Assembly (NCBI GenBank): GCA_015501595.1
Contig: JADNRX010000029.1
Coordinates: 124,001 to 188,000 of the forward strand
Length of the DNA stretch: 64,000 nt
Direction of reading: 5' to 3'
DNA from: Hymenopellis radicata
Lineage: Eukaryota; Basidiomycota; Agaricomycetes; Agaricales; Physalacriaceae
Positions 35,367 through 45,889 of the stretch are shown here, one piece after another. Position numbers and translations under genes: made by a program. The notes under the pieces were generated by a model. It was not told the DNA's origin. It did not search any database and saw nothing but the letters and a program-made list of their open reading frames with translations. The number at the start of each line of letters is the position of its first letter. Positions within the stretch are counted from its first letter, which is position 1.

Positions 35367-37721
35367 TTACAAACTCGCTTGAAACGTCTCATAAAGCGCC
35401 ACAATAGCAGCCTTCCACCTCTCAGCGTCAACGTGATCCTCAGCGCGGTCATACGTCAAGAAACCTTTTCTACCGTCAGCATCTCAAATACTCAGCTGTC
35501 TTGAAACTCCAACGTACCATTAACCTCCCCTTCCACATCCGTCGTCTGGGTGTACACAGCCCCGTTACAACTGAACATCTCTGTCTGCTCGCGCAGCTCC
35601 TCGATCACCCTCAACGCACGATAGTTCCATATTTCGAGATTTGCATCAATCTCATACGTCTCGTCAATAGCCGCAATGGCCACATCATCATTCCACAAAT
35701 GCTCACTGCCAGAATTAGCATCTCACGCCCTATGAAGGCAAGACAACTCACATCGTAGTGTTAACCCCGACACCTCCAAACTCGCCCTGGAAGCCAATGC
35801 GGTCCCCATGGAATGGGAGCGAAGGCAGAGAGCTAAACGGCGCGCCACATTGCGGACTACTGTAGTGGTGATTGTCGTGGAAGTCGCCGACGCTCGCGTT
35901 CAGGAGAGCCTGGCCGTAATCATGCCACCCCGAAACGGCATTGATGAGTTGGTGTCCTCTAACCCACTCCGCCACGCGTGGCGCGAGGTAGATTTCTGGG
36001 CCGGTGGGGAGTTGACCCCAGCCCTCTGTGATTGAGATGCGATGAGCCTTGTGAAAAAGGAGACGTGCCTGTGCATACCATTATAGATCACGAACGACGT
36101 GATAGCGGGGAAACCCATGTGCGACTTGAAGAGCAGCTCAAGCTGCCTTTCAAATTCTATCTGTTGTGTTTCGTTCGGGTTGACGCCGGTTGGGAGGGCG
36201 GGCATATCCTGCATAACGAGCATCCCAATACTCGCGGCCGCATAATAGTACAGATCCGGTTCCATCTTGATGTGCTTGCGACTACATGGAAATGATAAGT
36301 CTTCAGGGTAGCGAAACTACGTTAGGAGACGTACATAAAGTTCATACCCAGATCTTTCAAATACTGGATGTCGAAGATCATAGCTTCATAAGACGGCGGC
36401 TGCCAACAAAGGTAAGGTCTACATTGCGCCCTAGACGAACGATACTCACCGAGTGAAGCCCATCCGGCCAATATCCTTGATCCAATGGCCCAAACTGGTA
36501 TATGGGCTCTCCATTGAGCAAAAAGCGCTGTACACCGTTAACTTCCTTTCGCTCCACCGTCCGAAAAGCGGTATACGAGTACGCGACGTCGTCTCCTACA
36601 GTAACAGACACATTGTACACCACCGGTGTATCCGGGCTCCACGTCTGTGGTGCTGGATCGAAAACAAAGGAGAACGGCGCGTTCGTCGTGCCATTTGTCG
36701 AAAACACGATTTGAGACGCGTCGTCGGGGTCGAAGAAGGCAATCTGCGCGCTGGCAGAGGAGGTGTTTGATGCGGTGGTGATAGTCGCGCTTACGGTGCC
36801 GTCTGCTGCTGCAAAGAGGAGGATATCGGTCATGTGATCGGCGCTCGGTACGGCTTCGAGGGAGACGGTTTGCCATATTCCAGAGCACGGCTGTGGAATG
36901 GATGGATTATTAGGGGGCATGGGACCCGTAGCAGACCTGGGAACATACCGTGTAGAAGATGTGCGACGGCACAGCGCGCTGCTTGCCGATGGGGATGACC
37001 TCTCCCGCACTGTCCGTGGGATCGTAGACGAACAAAATCAGCTCGTTCGACGTGCTTTTGTCGATATACGACGTGACGTCGAACGAAAACTTGTCATATC
37101 CGCCTGTGTGCGTGCCGACTTGTTCCCCGTTGACAAAGACCGTTGTCTCGTAATCGACCGCGGCAAAGTGAAGAATAACATTATCGTCTCCGAAAGAAGA
37201 AGGGACATCAAAGGTGGTGCGATACCTGGACATAGAGCGACATTACCCAGCCGAAGCGGAAGAACGACGCGAGAACACGCACCAGCTAAAGGCGGACTGC
37301 AACGCAATACCTGAAAGGCCGCTCCTACCAAGCAAATCAGTAATAAATACGCCCATTCCACAAATACAAACACTCACTCTATACAAAATGGCACCAAGAT
37401 CCTTTGCCCCAACGTCGTACCAACCGGAACGTCCTGTACATCGTCCTTCGACGCCGCGCTCTCAAACTCCCATACGCCATTCAGTGACACCCAGTTGTCG
37501 CGCCTCAGCCCCGGGCGCGGATGCTCGGGCCACACATTCGCGGGATCTGCAGCCACCGCCTCCGTCCACGGCGTCTTCAACTTGGGCTCAACGAGCGCGT
37601 AAACCGCGTCCTCCGGCGAATCGTACGTCGGGCGCTCATCAGTGAGCCCGCCGTTCTTTGGGAGCTGCGCGTGGGCACACTGGGTGAGAAGCGCGAGTGC
37701 TAGTGCTGCGAACCAGACCAT
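35367..37721 (-). CDS. Secreted glycoside hydrolase family 2 protein
   Basis: The start at 37721 gives a signal peptide, MVWFAALALALLTQCAHAQ. The sugar-binding domain follows (RRDNWVSLNGVWEFESA; YRTTFDVPSSFGDDNVILHF; VFVNGEQVGTHTGGYDKFSF), then a jelly-roll linker (PCSGIWQTVSLEAVP) and the immunoglobulin-like part. The TIM barrel has LNGEPIYQFGPLDQGYWPDG, RKHIKMEPDLYYYAAASIGM, and the acid/base motif SFVIYNEGWGQLP whose Glu codon is split by a phase-1 intron near 36030-36080. The nucleophile motif is probably GFQGEFGGVG. The end reads WKAAIVALYETFQASL, stop 35367-35369. Eight or more short introns are phase-consistent. GH2 includes beta-galactosidases, mannosidases and glucuronidases; which substrate applies is not clear. 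Confidence 0.9.
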
Positions 37722-38666
37722 TGCAGTGTGTGCTTGGGGGAGACTGGAGACTCTTTCCCTGAGGCTTTATATCTTGGAGAGAGTCTGGAAATTGTGATAT
37801 GACGTTTCAGCTACTGCCCCACGCATGGAGAGCCCGCTCAAGTGATCAGTAGAGTGGGATCATGGGGTGAGCCAAGCCTGGGGACGCAAAAGATGGGGTG
37901 TTAGATGGTTCGGCAAAGTGTAAGAACGTTCTGAGAGAAGCTTTTGAGGTCAGAGTTCGCTGGGTAGATCATGGTTTTGTTCAAGACTGAAGAGGGATCA
38001 GTGTGGAAAGGTACATATCACGTGGACCTTGTCTTCTTCAACTCGTTGTCAAAACCTTAGAGTAATAGAACTAGCGAAGACAATGAGAGCCTCCCGAAAT
38101 ATTTTCATTTCTGTATTGATCCCCAGGGGGAGTAGCTGCACTCACAGCAGTTTCCAAACTGATACTGTACGCCATCGTATAACACGCGTACGGTAGTCGC
38201 GGTGGAGAATGAGACTCTGAACAAAGCCGGTATCATATCCAGGCTGTACCCAAGGAGCTTCTGGGTTTGCGCACGGTATCAGCGACGGTTTGCGCTTGTT
38301 TTTGACTTGCTTGCCTCGCCAGCCTCGATACGCCTCATCAATCGCGAAGCTTATGAGGTGTAAAGAGAAAGGCGATTGACATTCGTGAATGTTCGACCAT
38401 TAGCTACAGGTCATTTATGGGAACGCGGTGTCACCGTTCGAGGACCATCGTAGTCGACCACCGTCGGCACCGGGACGGTAACGTTCTGTCTTCAAAGCTT
38501 CAAACGTAAAGGTGCAGCAAGTCAGCAGCGGGTCCCACTTGAAAGTCCGAACAGCCACCGATAAGATAAGATAACCTGAATGATCGTTTCAAATTAAGCG
38601 CTGAACAGTGAACAGCTTTGACCACTTCAACCACAACCTCCTCCTCGGTTATTTGAACTAATAAGA
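37722..38666. other. intergenic, promoters of GH2 (-) and kinase-RhoGAP (+)
   Basis: About 0.95 kb between divergent starts with no recognised gene. Confidence 0.5.
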
Positions 38667-41270
38667 ATGTCCACCCTTGACCCATCTATTGGTCTGAAAG
38701 GAAAAGAAATCTTGGTACGTGTTGACTTATTGTCCCGTATTCACCACTGACGTGAAATGATGGCAGATACACATTCAACAAACTAGGACCGTCCACGTCT
38801 CCCCGCCACCAGACGGCCCTTTTTTCCGAAGCTTACAGCACGATAGTTGGTACTCGCTATAGGCACGTATGCGATCTTCTTACCCAGGCGTAAGCCGTGT
38901 ATCCACGGGACATGATCATTGAGGAAGCGCTGGATCTACTACACTCGCACAGCGCCCCATGGGAAATATTCGCATTGGTGGAATACGACGTGGCGGCGAT
39001 ACTCATGGATAGCCTTCAAACAGTCAGCACCTTGTTTTCTTGGAGGGCCGCTGCTTATCATACAGCTTAACAGGAATGGGATACAGTACCTTCCGAGGAC
39101 GCTCAGTATCGCTCGAAATGCTTGAAGTGTTTGCGGACTCTATCAAAACGTTATGATATTATCCCCAGCTTGTTCTTCAGTCCCACTTCGTTCTCCGGCC
39201 AGGACATCCGGCGAGAAGGAGCATTTCCCGTTGCAGGTGGCGGATTTGGGGTACGACTATCTTCACTCAAACGGCTTGGTATTTATTGAGATCCCAAGGA
39301 TATCTGGAGAGGTACCATGGCACAGAAAGCTGTATGCCTCAAAGTACTGCGATTGTTTACGGGAAGTGTTACCGAACAAGCTAGAAAAAAATTGTTCAAG
39401 GTGACTAGCACCTCCATGGTTTGCCCAATGACTGCTAATGCCCATTCAGCAATGCTGGCGAGAAGCTCTCGTATGGAGTCATCTGGAACATCCTAACGTA
39501 CTGCCTTTCCTGGGAGTCAACAGCGAGCTCTTCCACCCTAGTATTTGTCTTATATCACCTTGGTTGGAAAACGGAAATATTATTGCATTCCTTGAGAATC
39601 ACCCCACTCATGACCGGTTTCGATCGGTGCGTTCACTCCTGGCGCCTTCGCGAAGATAGCTGAGACCCTACGAACCTCTAGCTGCTCGAAATTCTTGAAG
39701 GTATACGGTATCTACATGAGCACCGAATTGTGCACGCCGACATACGAGGGGTAGTTTCCACTGTCCTGATTCATATATGCCACTGATTAAGTTTTTACAG
39801 GCAAACATTCTTGTTACAGAAGACTTTCACTGCTGTCTTGCTGACTTCGGTCTGAGTTTGGTGGCAGAATCGCAAATGATAGGTAGCTCTGCTATGGAGC
39901 TACGAGGATCCTTACGTTGGCTAGCTCCAGAGATCATGGACGGTACATCTGATATATTGCCCATTACCGCCAGAGACATCTATGCATTTGGCTGCACTGT
40001 TATCGAGGTTAGCGTTCGTCAAATCTGTATCATTCCTCCAGGTATGACGCTATCGTTAGATATTCACCGGCCATCCTCCGTTCTCGCACATCAAAACTGA
40101 GGTTGCTGTAATACACCAAGTACTGACGCTGAAAGAGAGTCCTCCTCGACCGCCTATTAAACACTTTCCGTCGGACGAGCTTTGGTCCTTGGTCTTGGCC
40201 TGTCTGTCTTCAGCGCCCAAGTCTCGTCCCGGTGCCGACTCTGCCTTACAGCAACTCCGTTCGCTGCATTATTCTGGTCTATCTTCTTCGCACTCTAACG
40301 GTAGAATACATGCCCTGGATCCAGGAGCGCCAATGCAGAATCCGTCGTCTAGTCGGGCACGCTATACCCCAATACCTCCTCGGGACAATAGCAATCATGT
40401 TATCACCTTGAACGGCACCTCGCCAAGTGGCGGTCGACGGATGTTTGGAGTCGACCTGACCGAACTTATGCACCTAGATGACGCTATCGTACCTCTCATA
40501 TTGGAGAAGTGCTGCGAGGCCATCGAGCGAAACGGCATAGACACTTATGGCTTATACAAAGTTGACGGCACTATGAGCAAGGTTACCGCACTCAAGCAGC
40601 AGCTTGATACTGGTGATTTTCTCTCCTTGCCATTCTGTTTTATTCGCTGGGGACTGAGTTGTGCTTCTTTAGACCTAGACTCTGTCGAGTTATCGGACTC
40701 AAATGAGTGGACGTCGGATGATATCTACAGTGTCGCGGACGTGATAAAGATGTGGTTACGAGAGCTTCCCAATCCGATTATAACACCTCGGCTTCAGGCT
40801 GGCTTCATGAACGCGGCTGGTAAGCTCACCCATATTTCTGACGCCAAGGCAGCTGAAGTATCACGGTGACAGAAATCGACAATGACCGCTTACGCCATAT
40901 TCGACTACACGAGCAGGTCAACGAGCTTCCGGATGCCAGCTACGCCGCACTGAGATACCTGTTGGGTCATCTACACAAGTGCGTTCGGATATCGGAGTTG
41001 AATAGTATCAAAACGAATACTAAGCTATGAGACAGCATGATCCAATGCGAGTCGACTAACAGGATGGGTGCCAAAAGTATCTCCCTCGTGTTCGGACCAG
41101 TACTATTTGGCCGGTTCCCCACTTCACTGTTCAGAGACCAAGATGAAATTACGAAGATCCAAAACACTGTGCGTCGTCCATCGCTTTCAGATGCTCGGTA
41201 CTGACACATAGCCCAATAGGCCATTCATACCATCCTGGTGCACTACACCGATATATTTGTGGACGACTGA
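38667..41270 (+). CDS. TKL-type protein kinase fused to a RhoGAP domain
   Basis: The probable start is MSTLDPSIGLKGKEIL (38667); the second and third exon junctions (38700-38930) are uncertain. A helical region (ILMDSLQTEWDTVPSEDAQY) precedes the kinase, which has glycine loop AGGGFGDIWRGT, Lys of VCLKVLRLF and hinge ICLISPWLENGNIIAFLENH. The catalytic loop is VHADIRGANIL (the usual Lys is Arg) and the Mg site is ADFGLS, followed by GSLRWLAPEIMDG. After a Ser-rich linker comes a complete RhoGAP domain, FGVDLTELMHLDDAIVPLIL ... GLYKVDGTMSKVTALKQQLD ... VADVIKMWLRELPNPIITPR ... NRMGAKSISLVFGPVLFGRF ... AIHTILVHYTDIFVDD (stop 41268-41270). The catalytic Arg finger position is Lys (40558-40560) and the conserved Asn is Ser (41076-41078). 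All introns from the kinase onward are phase-consistent. It probably acts in Rho-GTPase signalling, perhaps as a binding rather than catalytic GAP. Confidence 0.87.
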
Positions 41271-41651
41271 GAGTCAGAATAGTTCTTCAGAAATCGTGAT
41301 GGCATGGGAATCGGTATTCTCATAATCATTCTTTTCCTGTTTTCTCTAGATCGTAGGTACTGAAATGTGGAACAATCTAAGTGACCTTGTCAAGCTACGA
41401 CCTCAAAGTCTCCAAGAAAGGTGCAGTCTTTTGGTGCGTCGAGTTCGAAGCTCGATTCGATGCCTGGTTGACGAACAGGCGGCAGCGCTTCGGCGTAACC
41501 ACGAGATCGATGTCGAATCACGCAGCGACGAAATTTGGCAAACATCATTACGCAGATCAGTTAATCCAGAAGATAGTATGGTAATACGTGCACAAAGCGA
41601 TACAAAGCAATGCTACAAAGGTAAATAACGATAAGCAAGCAAGCAAGCGTC
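41271..41651. other. 3' region between convergent genes
   Basis: Contains an open stretch 41381-41584 (+), rich in basic and aromatic residues with no recognised domain, and a short aagc repeat at 41633-41648. Not called as a gene. Confidence 0.4.
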
Positions 41652-43589
41652 CTATAACGCGTCCTCGTCATCCCACCGAGATATCTTTCCCAGTGGGCGA
41701 TAGTAATATTGTTTATATTTTTTTGTTACGCTGCGTTTCGCCGGACGTGGCATTAAGCTGCGCACAAGTGCAGCCCTGTCCTGGTCCTCATCACGTTCCG
41801 GAACATAGAACCACTGTGCTTCCAAAGGACGATCAGAGTCATCCTGCATGGAGTAGTCAGTTATCGATTGGGCAAATGACGCCAAAGAGATGCTCACCAT
41901 GCCACTACTCTCCACCTTGCCGAATATCCCGTTCTGACCATGTGCATCCTCCAACACGCGCGCGAATACAACGGTGCTCCAATCGCGTTGTAGGGCCGGT
42001 CGGTTCGCCATGACACTCTTGTATAGAGAAGATGCGGAGTGAGTTGACGCCCTAGACGTCGCCATGGTCTCGATTATCATGCCGCAGATCTCTAGATCTT
42101 CCGGGCTCATAACGAGTTTAGGAATTGGGGGTGGTGGCGTCTCTTCATTTTCCGAATCCGAGTCAGATGACGATGATGAAAATGAGGGTTGTCTTCTCCG
42201 ACGGCGTGGTGCAGGCTTTGAGGGTTGAGGTGCTGGTGCTGGTTTTCGCGTACGCCGCTTCGGTGCTACAGCCGAATTCTCGTCTGTGTCTTTGGATTTG
42301 CGCGGAGCGGATGTGGAAGGAGCTGTAATCCGAGCCTTCTTCCTCGGCGCCGGTTCCTCTGACTTCCTCCGTTTCGCATCGTTTTCTTTGACGGTGAGCA
42401 CACTGCACTGGCTCTCAACCATCTGAGCATCATCCCATCAGCTTTAACCGTTATTGCCAACGGCTCGGCAACCTCTGCAGCGCTTGGTCCGGAACTCGGA
42501 AGGGATTCGTCAGTGACGACGTGCTTATACTCGGCGCTACATGTGATCGGTAGTTCTGGAGATTCTGGGAAATCTATGATTTCAGCTGCGATTTGGGGTG
42601 CTAAGGATGCAGGCTCAATATCCTGCATGATAACTAGATTAACTCGGTGGAATCGTTACGATAAGAGGAATGGAGCTTACGGGAGGAGGTGTCAAGTTCA
42701 TACTATCGACATCTGCATCGTCCGATGGTAACGGGATGATGGCAGGAGAAAGAGGCGTGAGGGCTAACGAAGATATCGAAGGGGAAACCGACATTGAAGC
42801 GGACAAAGGTGATACAGACCCAAGATCAGGTGAAACCGGAAGAGATTTGGGAGATAACGGCGGTGATGAGGGTGGAAGGGAGGAAAACGGCGGCATATCC
42901 GGGGACGACATGGCCCCGCCGTCCGAAGTCTGAAGCTCCGACTCGAGATCAGCATCGTAGGACGTCCCTCTTGACTCAGCCAATACATGGTAAACAGGCT
43001 CTGAAGCAATTCGTTTTGTGAGCGGCGCCACAGGTCGGGATGTAGTTGGTTCGGAGTGTCGCTGACGGAATGCGGGTGTTGACGGAGGTAACGGTTCCTT
43101 CCACCGGCCACGCTCGTCAGACGTTTGGAATCTGGAGGCTAGACTGTCCGGGGCCTCTGCTTCATCGTCTTCATCATTCTCCTCCTCCTCGCTGTCCGAG
43201 TAGAAGACAGAATCAAGCATAGCCGAGGACGGACCGTCTGGTTTTTCCCAATCCACTTCTCCGTTATCTGAATATTCGACGTCCGACGAGGTGGAAGGCG
43301 CCAAGTCGCCAAACATGGAACGAAAACTGGGTAGTTTACAGGGCGCCTTGGCCGGTGTTGTGTCCATTAATTTTATCTGGGAAGGCCATCGTGAAGGGAG
43401 ATAATATGAATCGAGTTCCGCGTCACGGATACGGTAAGGACTGCTGGGAGCAATATGTGGTCTGGAGTACGTCGAAGAAAGTGGCGACGTGGGCGGCGAC
43501 GATGAGCAAGGAGGCGACGACGATGGTGATGAAGGTATGTGGGAGTCATAGGTGTGAGACCAGTTTCTCAGCTTGGACGAGGACGACAT
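41652..43589 (-). CDS. Ser/Pro-rich acidic protein with a conserved C-terminal block, function unknown
   Basis: The ATG at 43589 gives MSSSSKLRNWSHTYDSHIPS. The long disordered N-terminal half has acidic runs (DSEEEENDEDDEAEAPDSLA) and many SP dipeptides. After one intron (near 42630-42660) comes DIEPASLAPQIAAEIIDFPE. A 52-nt intron with donor GTTGCC (about 42425-42476) then joins to MVESQCSVLTVKENDAKRRK and a strongly basic stretch (KRRTRKPAPAPQPSKPAPRR), a likely nuclear localisation signal. The C-terminal 100 residues look folded: LEICGMIIETMATSRASTHS, DWSTVVFARVLEDAHGQNGI, QWFYVPERDEDQDRAALVRS and KKYKQYYYRPLGKISRWDDE. I do not recognise the family; nuclear location is an inference from the basic patch. 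Confidence 0.72.
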
Positions 43590-43619
43590 GGCGGTTGTTG
43601 ATAGAGAATTATGCGTCAC

Positions 43620-44761
43620 GTGCAGTCACCATTCAACGCGTTTCATTGGGCCAAACTGCGCCAAATTGCCACTGCCGCCGAGGCCCCTCAATCTTCAATT
43701 CCAGGGTCCAGACTCAACTGTCGCCACCATGAAGCGTAAATTTGGGGTGAATCTACCCTGCCTTCAGAGCATCAATAAACTTGATACTAATGAATCACCC
43801 TACATACAACAAGGCGAGACTAGAAGGAACCCGGATTGCCGGCGTCTTATAAAGCCGTTCTGCGCCACGGTACTAGTATGCCATGGTCATAAATTTTGTA
43901 CTTAGGAAGAACTTGAAATCCCCATACGACATCAACCGGTTACTTTCAGAATGGCGAGGACATCTAGCCGGGACCCGGGTGTTAATTTCTATCAAGGTCA
44001 TTTGACGTCGTACGGCGAGCTTGATCCAACCGAACTTCTGTAAACTAGTAGTAGTTTGTCAATGCTCCACTCAGCGCGCGCTATTGTGCTATGGACCAAG
44101 CGTCTCATCGTGAGATTCTCTCTAAGGCGAAGGCTAGTGTAGTGAAAATCCGTGGTGCCGTGATGCCGATAAAGTTTTTTTGAATCTCCGCTGCCCTATA
44201 AAAACTTCGCCTCTCCGTCTTCCCTTCCTTCAAGTGTCCGACTCGACGACCGAAGCGTCAGCGCTCGTGGCAAGCGTTTACTCGTTTGTATGACGTTATA
44301 CTCTCGTAGTCGAGGGAGCGAAGGCGCGCCCTTCGGGGAGGCGCTCACCAGAACGAGCAACGCCATCTAGCTCGCCTCGTGTTTCGAGACCACTTCGGTG
44401 TTGACTTGAGAACGGGTTTGATGTAGGATGGTGCGTGCGTCGTCATATTCCTGAATCCTGCCGTATGCTGCTATGTGGCTTTGACGGTCTGGTAAAACCA
44501 TGATGAAAACATACTTCTATGTACGCTGTGTATGTAGATGCTATACATAGCTAGTCTTTGTCAAGCTATCCGTTGGGGAAAAAATGTTTTTCCATGCACT
44601 GCGCCACATAAGCTTTAAACTTCACGTCCGATATGGAATGCATACATGGGGGATGGAATGCTAAGCAGTATAAATAACATCGATGGAGATTCGAAGGTGA
44701 AAGGGCACTGCTTTTAGATGGTAGACTGCAACATCATTATAAGCAGTTTGAAGAAGGAATA
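43620..44761. other. 1.1-kb intergenic region left of the inverted-repeat element
   Basis: No conserved frame. A GC-rich stretch at 44220-44400 has small hairpin potential (gcgcgcccttcggggaggcgc) but no recognised RNA. The dinucleotide TA at 44760-44761 abuts the element. Confidence 0.45.
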
Positions 44762-45032
44762 TGAGTCCCAAAAGTGGACAATATTATCCCCCGAACATTG
44801 CCCGACAGTCCCAAAACTTTGTACAAGTAGCCGTTCCGTTGTCTCGAATCAAAAGGTCTTGAAATGTTCGGAAAGCGTTAAATGTTCGGGGAAAGCGTGA
44901 AATGTTCGGGAATTCGTGAGAAAATCAGTCAAGCCCGAACATTTGAGTAGATTCCCGAACATTTGAGTAGAATTCCGAACATTTTCGAGTCATTTCGACA
45001 TCAAAATGTTCGGGATGACTTGCCAATGTTCG
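44762..45032 (+). repeat. Left terminal inverted repeat
   Basis: 271-nt arm matching the reverse complement of 45475-45725. It contains ten or so copies of the ATGTTCGG/CCGAACAT motif and one extra 20-nt unit relative to the right arm. Confidence 0.9.
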
Positions 45033-45059
45033 GAACGGCTGACCAATGTTCGTAAATCT

Positions 45060-45387
45060 TCAGGTTTCCGAACATTTTGTGTGTCCCGCACATTTTATGA
45101 ACCATTTGTCAAGACTACAGATTTCCCTCAAACTATCGACAAGTTCGGACAATACTTGGTGGCTGGGGGCATACCATAGGGTCCAAACCCTCTGCTTCGG
45201 CGGTACTCTCGGCGGGACTGAGGTTGGCTCCAGTGTGAGGTCTACAATGAAGGAGAGGTAAGGGGCGAGATTGAGAGGCTGAGTGAAGCAAAAGCTACCC
45301 ATTAGTGACATAAGCTGTTATACATACAGAAATCTATGGGTACTTACGCATGAGCATCTTCTTCTTCTCTTGCGCCACATCAGCCAT
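45060..45387 (-). CDS. Possible small spliced reading frame inside the TIR element
   Basis: On the minus strand an ATG at 45387 opens MADVAQEKKKMLM, which ends exactly at a consensus donor GTAAGT (45347-45342). Acceptors ending in AG lie after ttcactc (45279) and after ttcattgt (about 45240). The later one joins in frame to LTLEPTSVPPRVPPKQRVW and onward to a stop at 45060-45062. No domain is recognised. It could be a captured host exon (Pack-type element) or chance. Confidence 0.3.
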
Positions 45388-45474
45388 TGCCGTTCGCGGC
45401 TTGAAGCCGCTCCCGGCAGGAGGGTGGACCCCAATCACCTCTCGATCTGCCTTCCGAACACTTGCAACTTGTCG

Positions 45475-45725
45475 CGAACATTGGCAAGTCATCCCGGACA
45501 TTTTGACGTTGAAATGACTCGAAAATGTTCGGGAATCTACTCAAATGTTCGGGCTTGACTGATTTTCTCAGAATTCCCGAACATTTCACGCTTTCCCCCG
45601 AACATTTAACGCTTTCCGAACATTTCAAGACCTTTTGATTCGAGACAACGGAATGGCTACTTGTACAAAGTTTTGGGACTGTCGGGCAATGTTCGGGGGA
45701 TAATATTGTCCACTTTTGGGACTCA
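45475..45725 (-). repeat. Right terminal inverted repeat
   Basis: 251-nt arm, near-identical inverted copy of 44762-45032. It differs by isolated substitutions, one single-base indel in each direction and the missing 20-nt unit. Confidence 0.9.
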
Positions 45726-45889
45726 TAAAGGAAAGACAAAGCAGCGAACTTTCATCTCAGACCACTGAATAACGACCGATTTAACGCGCGTAACCAAGAT
45801 ACGCCTGCATAATGTGCATTGTACGCCATCTTGTAGGGAAAGAAGCGTTGACTGAATGGTGGCGGTGGAGACATCTTACAAGTCTACCG

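Larger units (their letters stand above)
44762..45725. mobile_element. Non-autonomous TIR DNA element (964 bp) flanked by TA
   Basis: The two ends are long inverted repeats, beginning TGAGTCCCAAAAGTGG and ending with its complement. The left arm 44762-45032 and right arm 45475-45725 are almost identical; the left carries one 20-nt internal duplication plus a few substitutions. Both sides are bordered by TA (44760-44761 and 45726-45727), compatible with a TA target duplication. The arms are packed with the motif AAATGTTCGG in both orientations, about eighteen copies in total including near matches. The central 440 bp has no transposase. Such subterminal arrays are typical transposase-binding sites. 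The superfamily cannot be fixed; TA flanks fit Tc1/mariner-like or similar elements. High arm identity suggests recent insertion. Confidence 0.85.

Noticed and set aside
41381..41584. Open frame with VSKKGAVFWCVEFEARFDAW
   Set aside because: Looked domain-like, but only 67 codons, with no flanking exons that fit and no family recognised; kept as a note in the intergenic entry.
42425..42476. Apparent frameshift in the Ser/Pro-rich gene at 41652-43589
   Set aside because: A 52-nt GT-AG intron with phase 0 explains it, so it was removed from the frame-break list.
44220..44400. GC-rich hairpin-like region as a possible structured RNA
   Set aside because: Only short local pairing, with no recognised RNA family features.
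44718..44900. Paired open frames with the same peptide in both arms (SQKWTILSPEHC...)
   Set aside because: Product of the inverted repeat itself; stops and repeats make coding unlikely.
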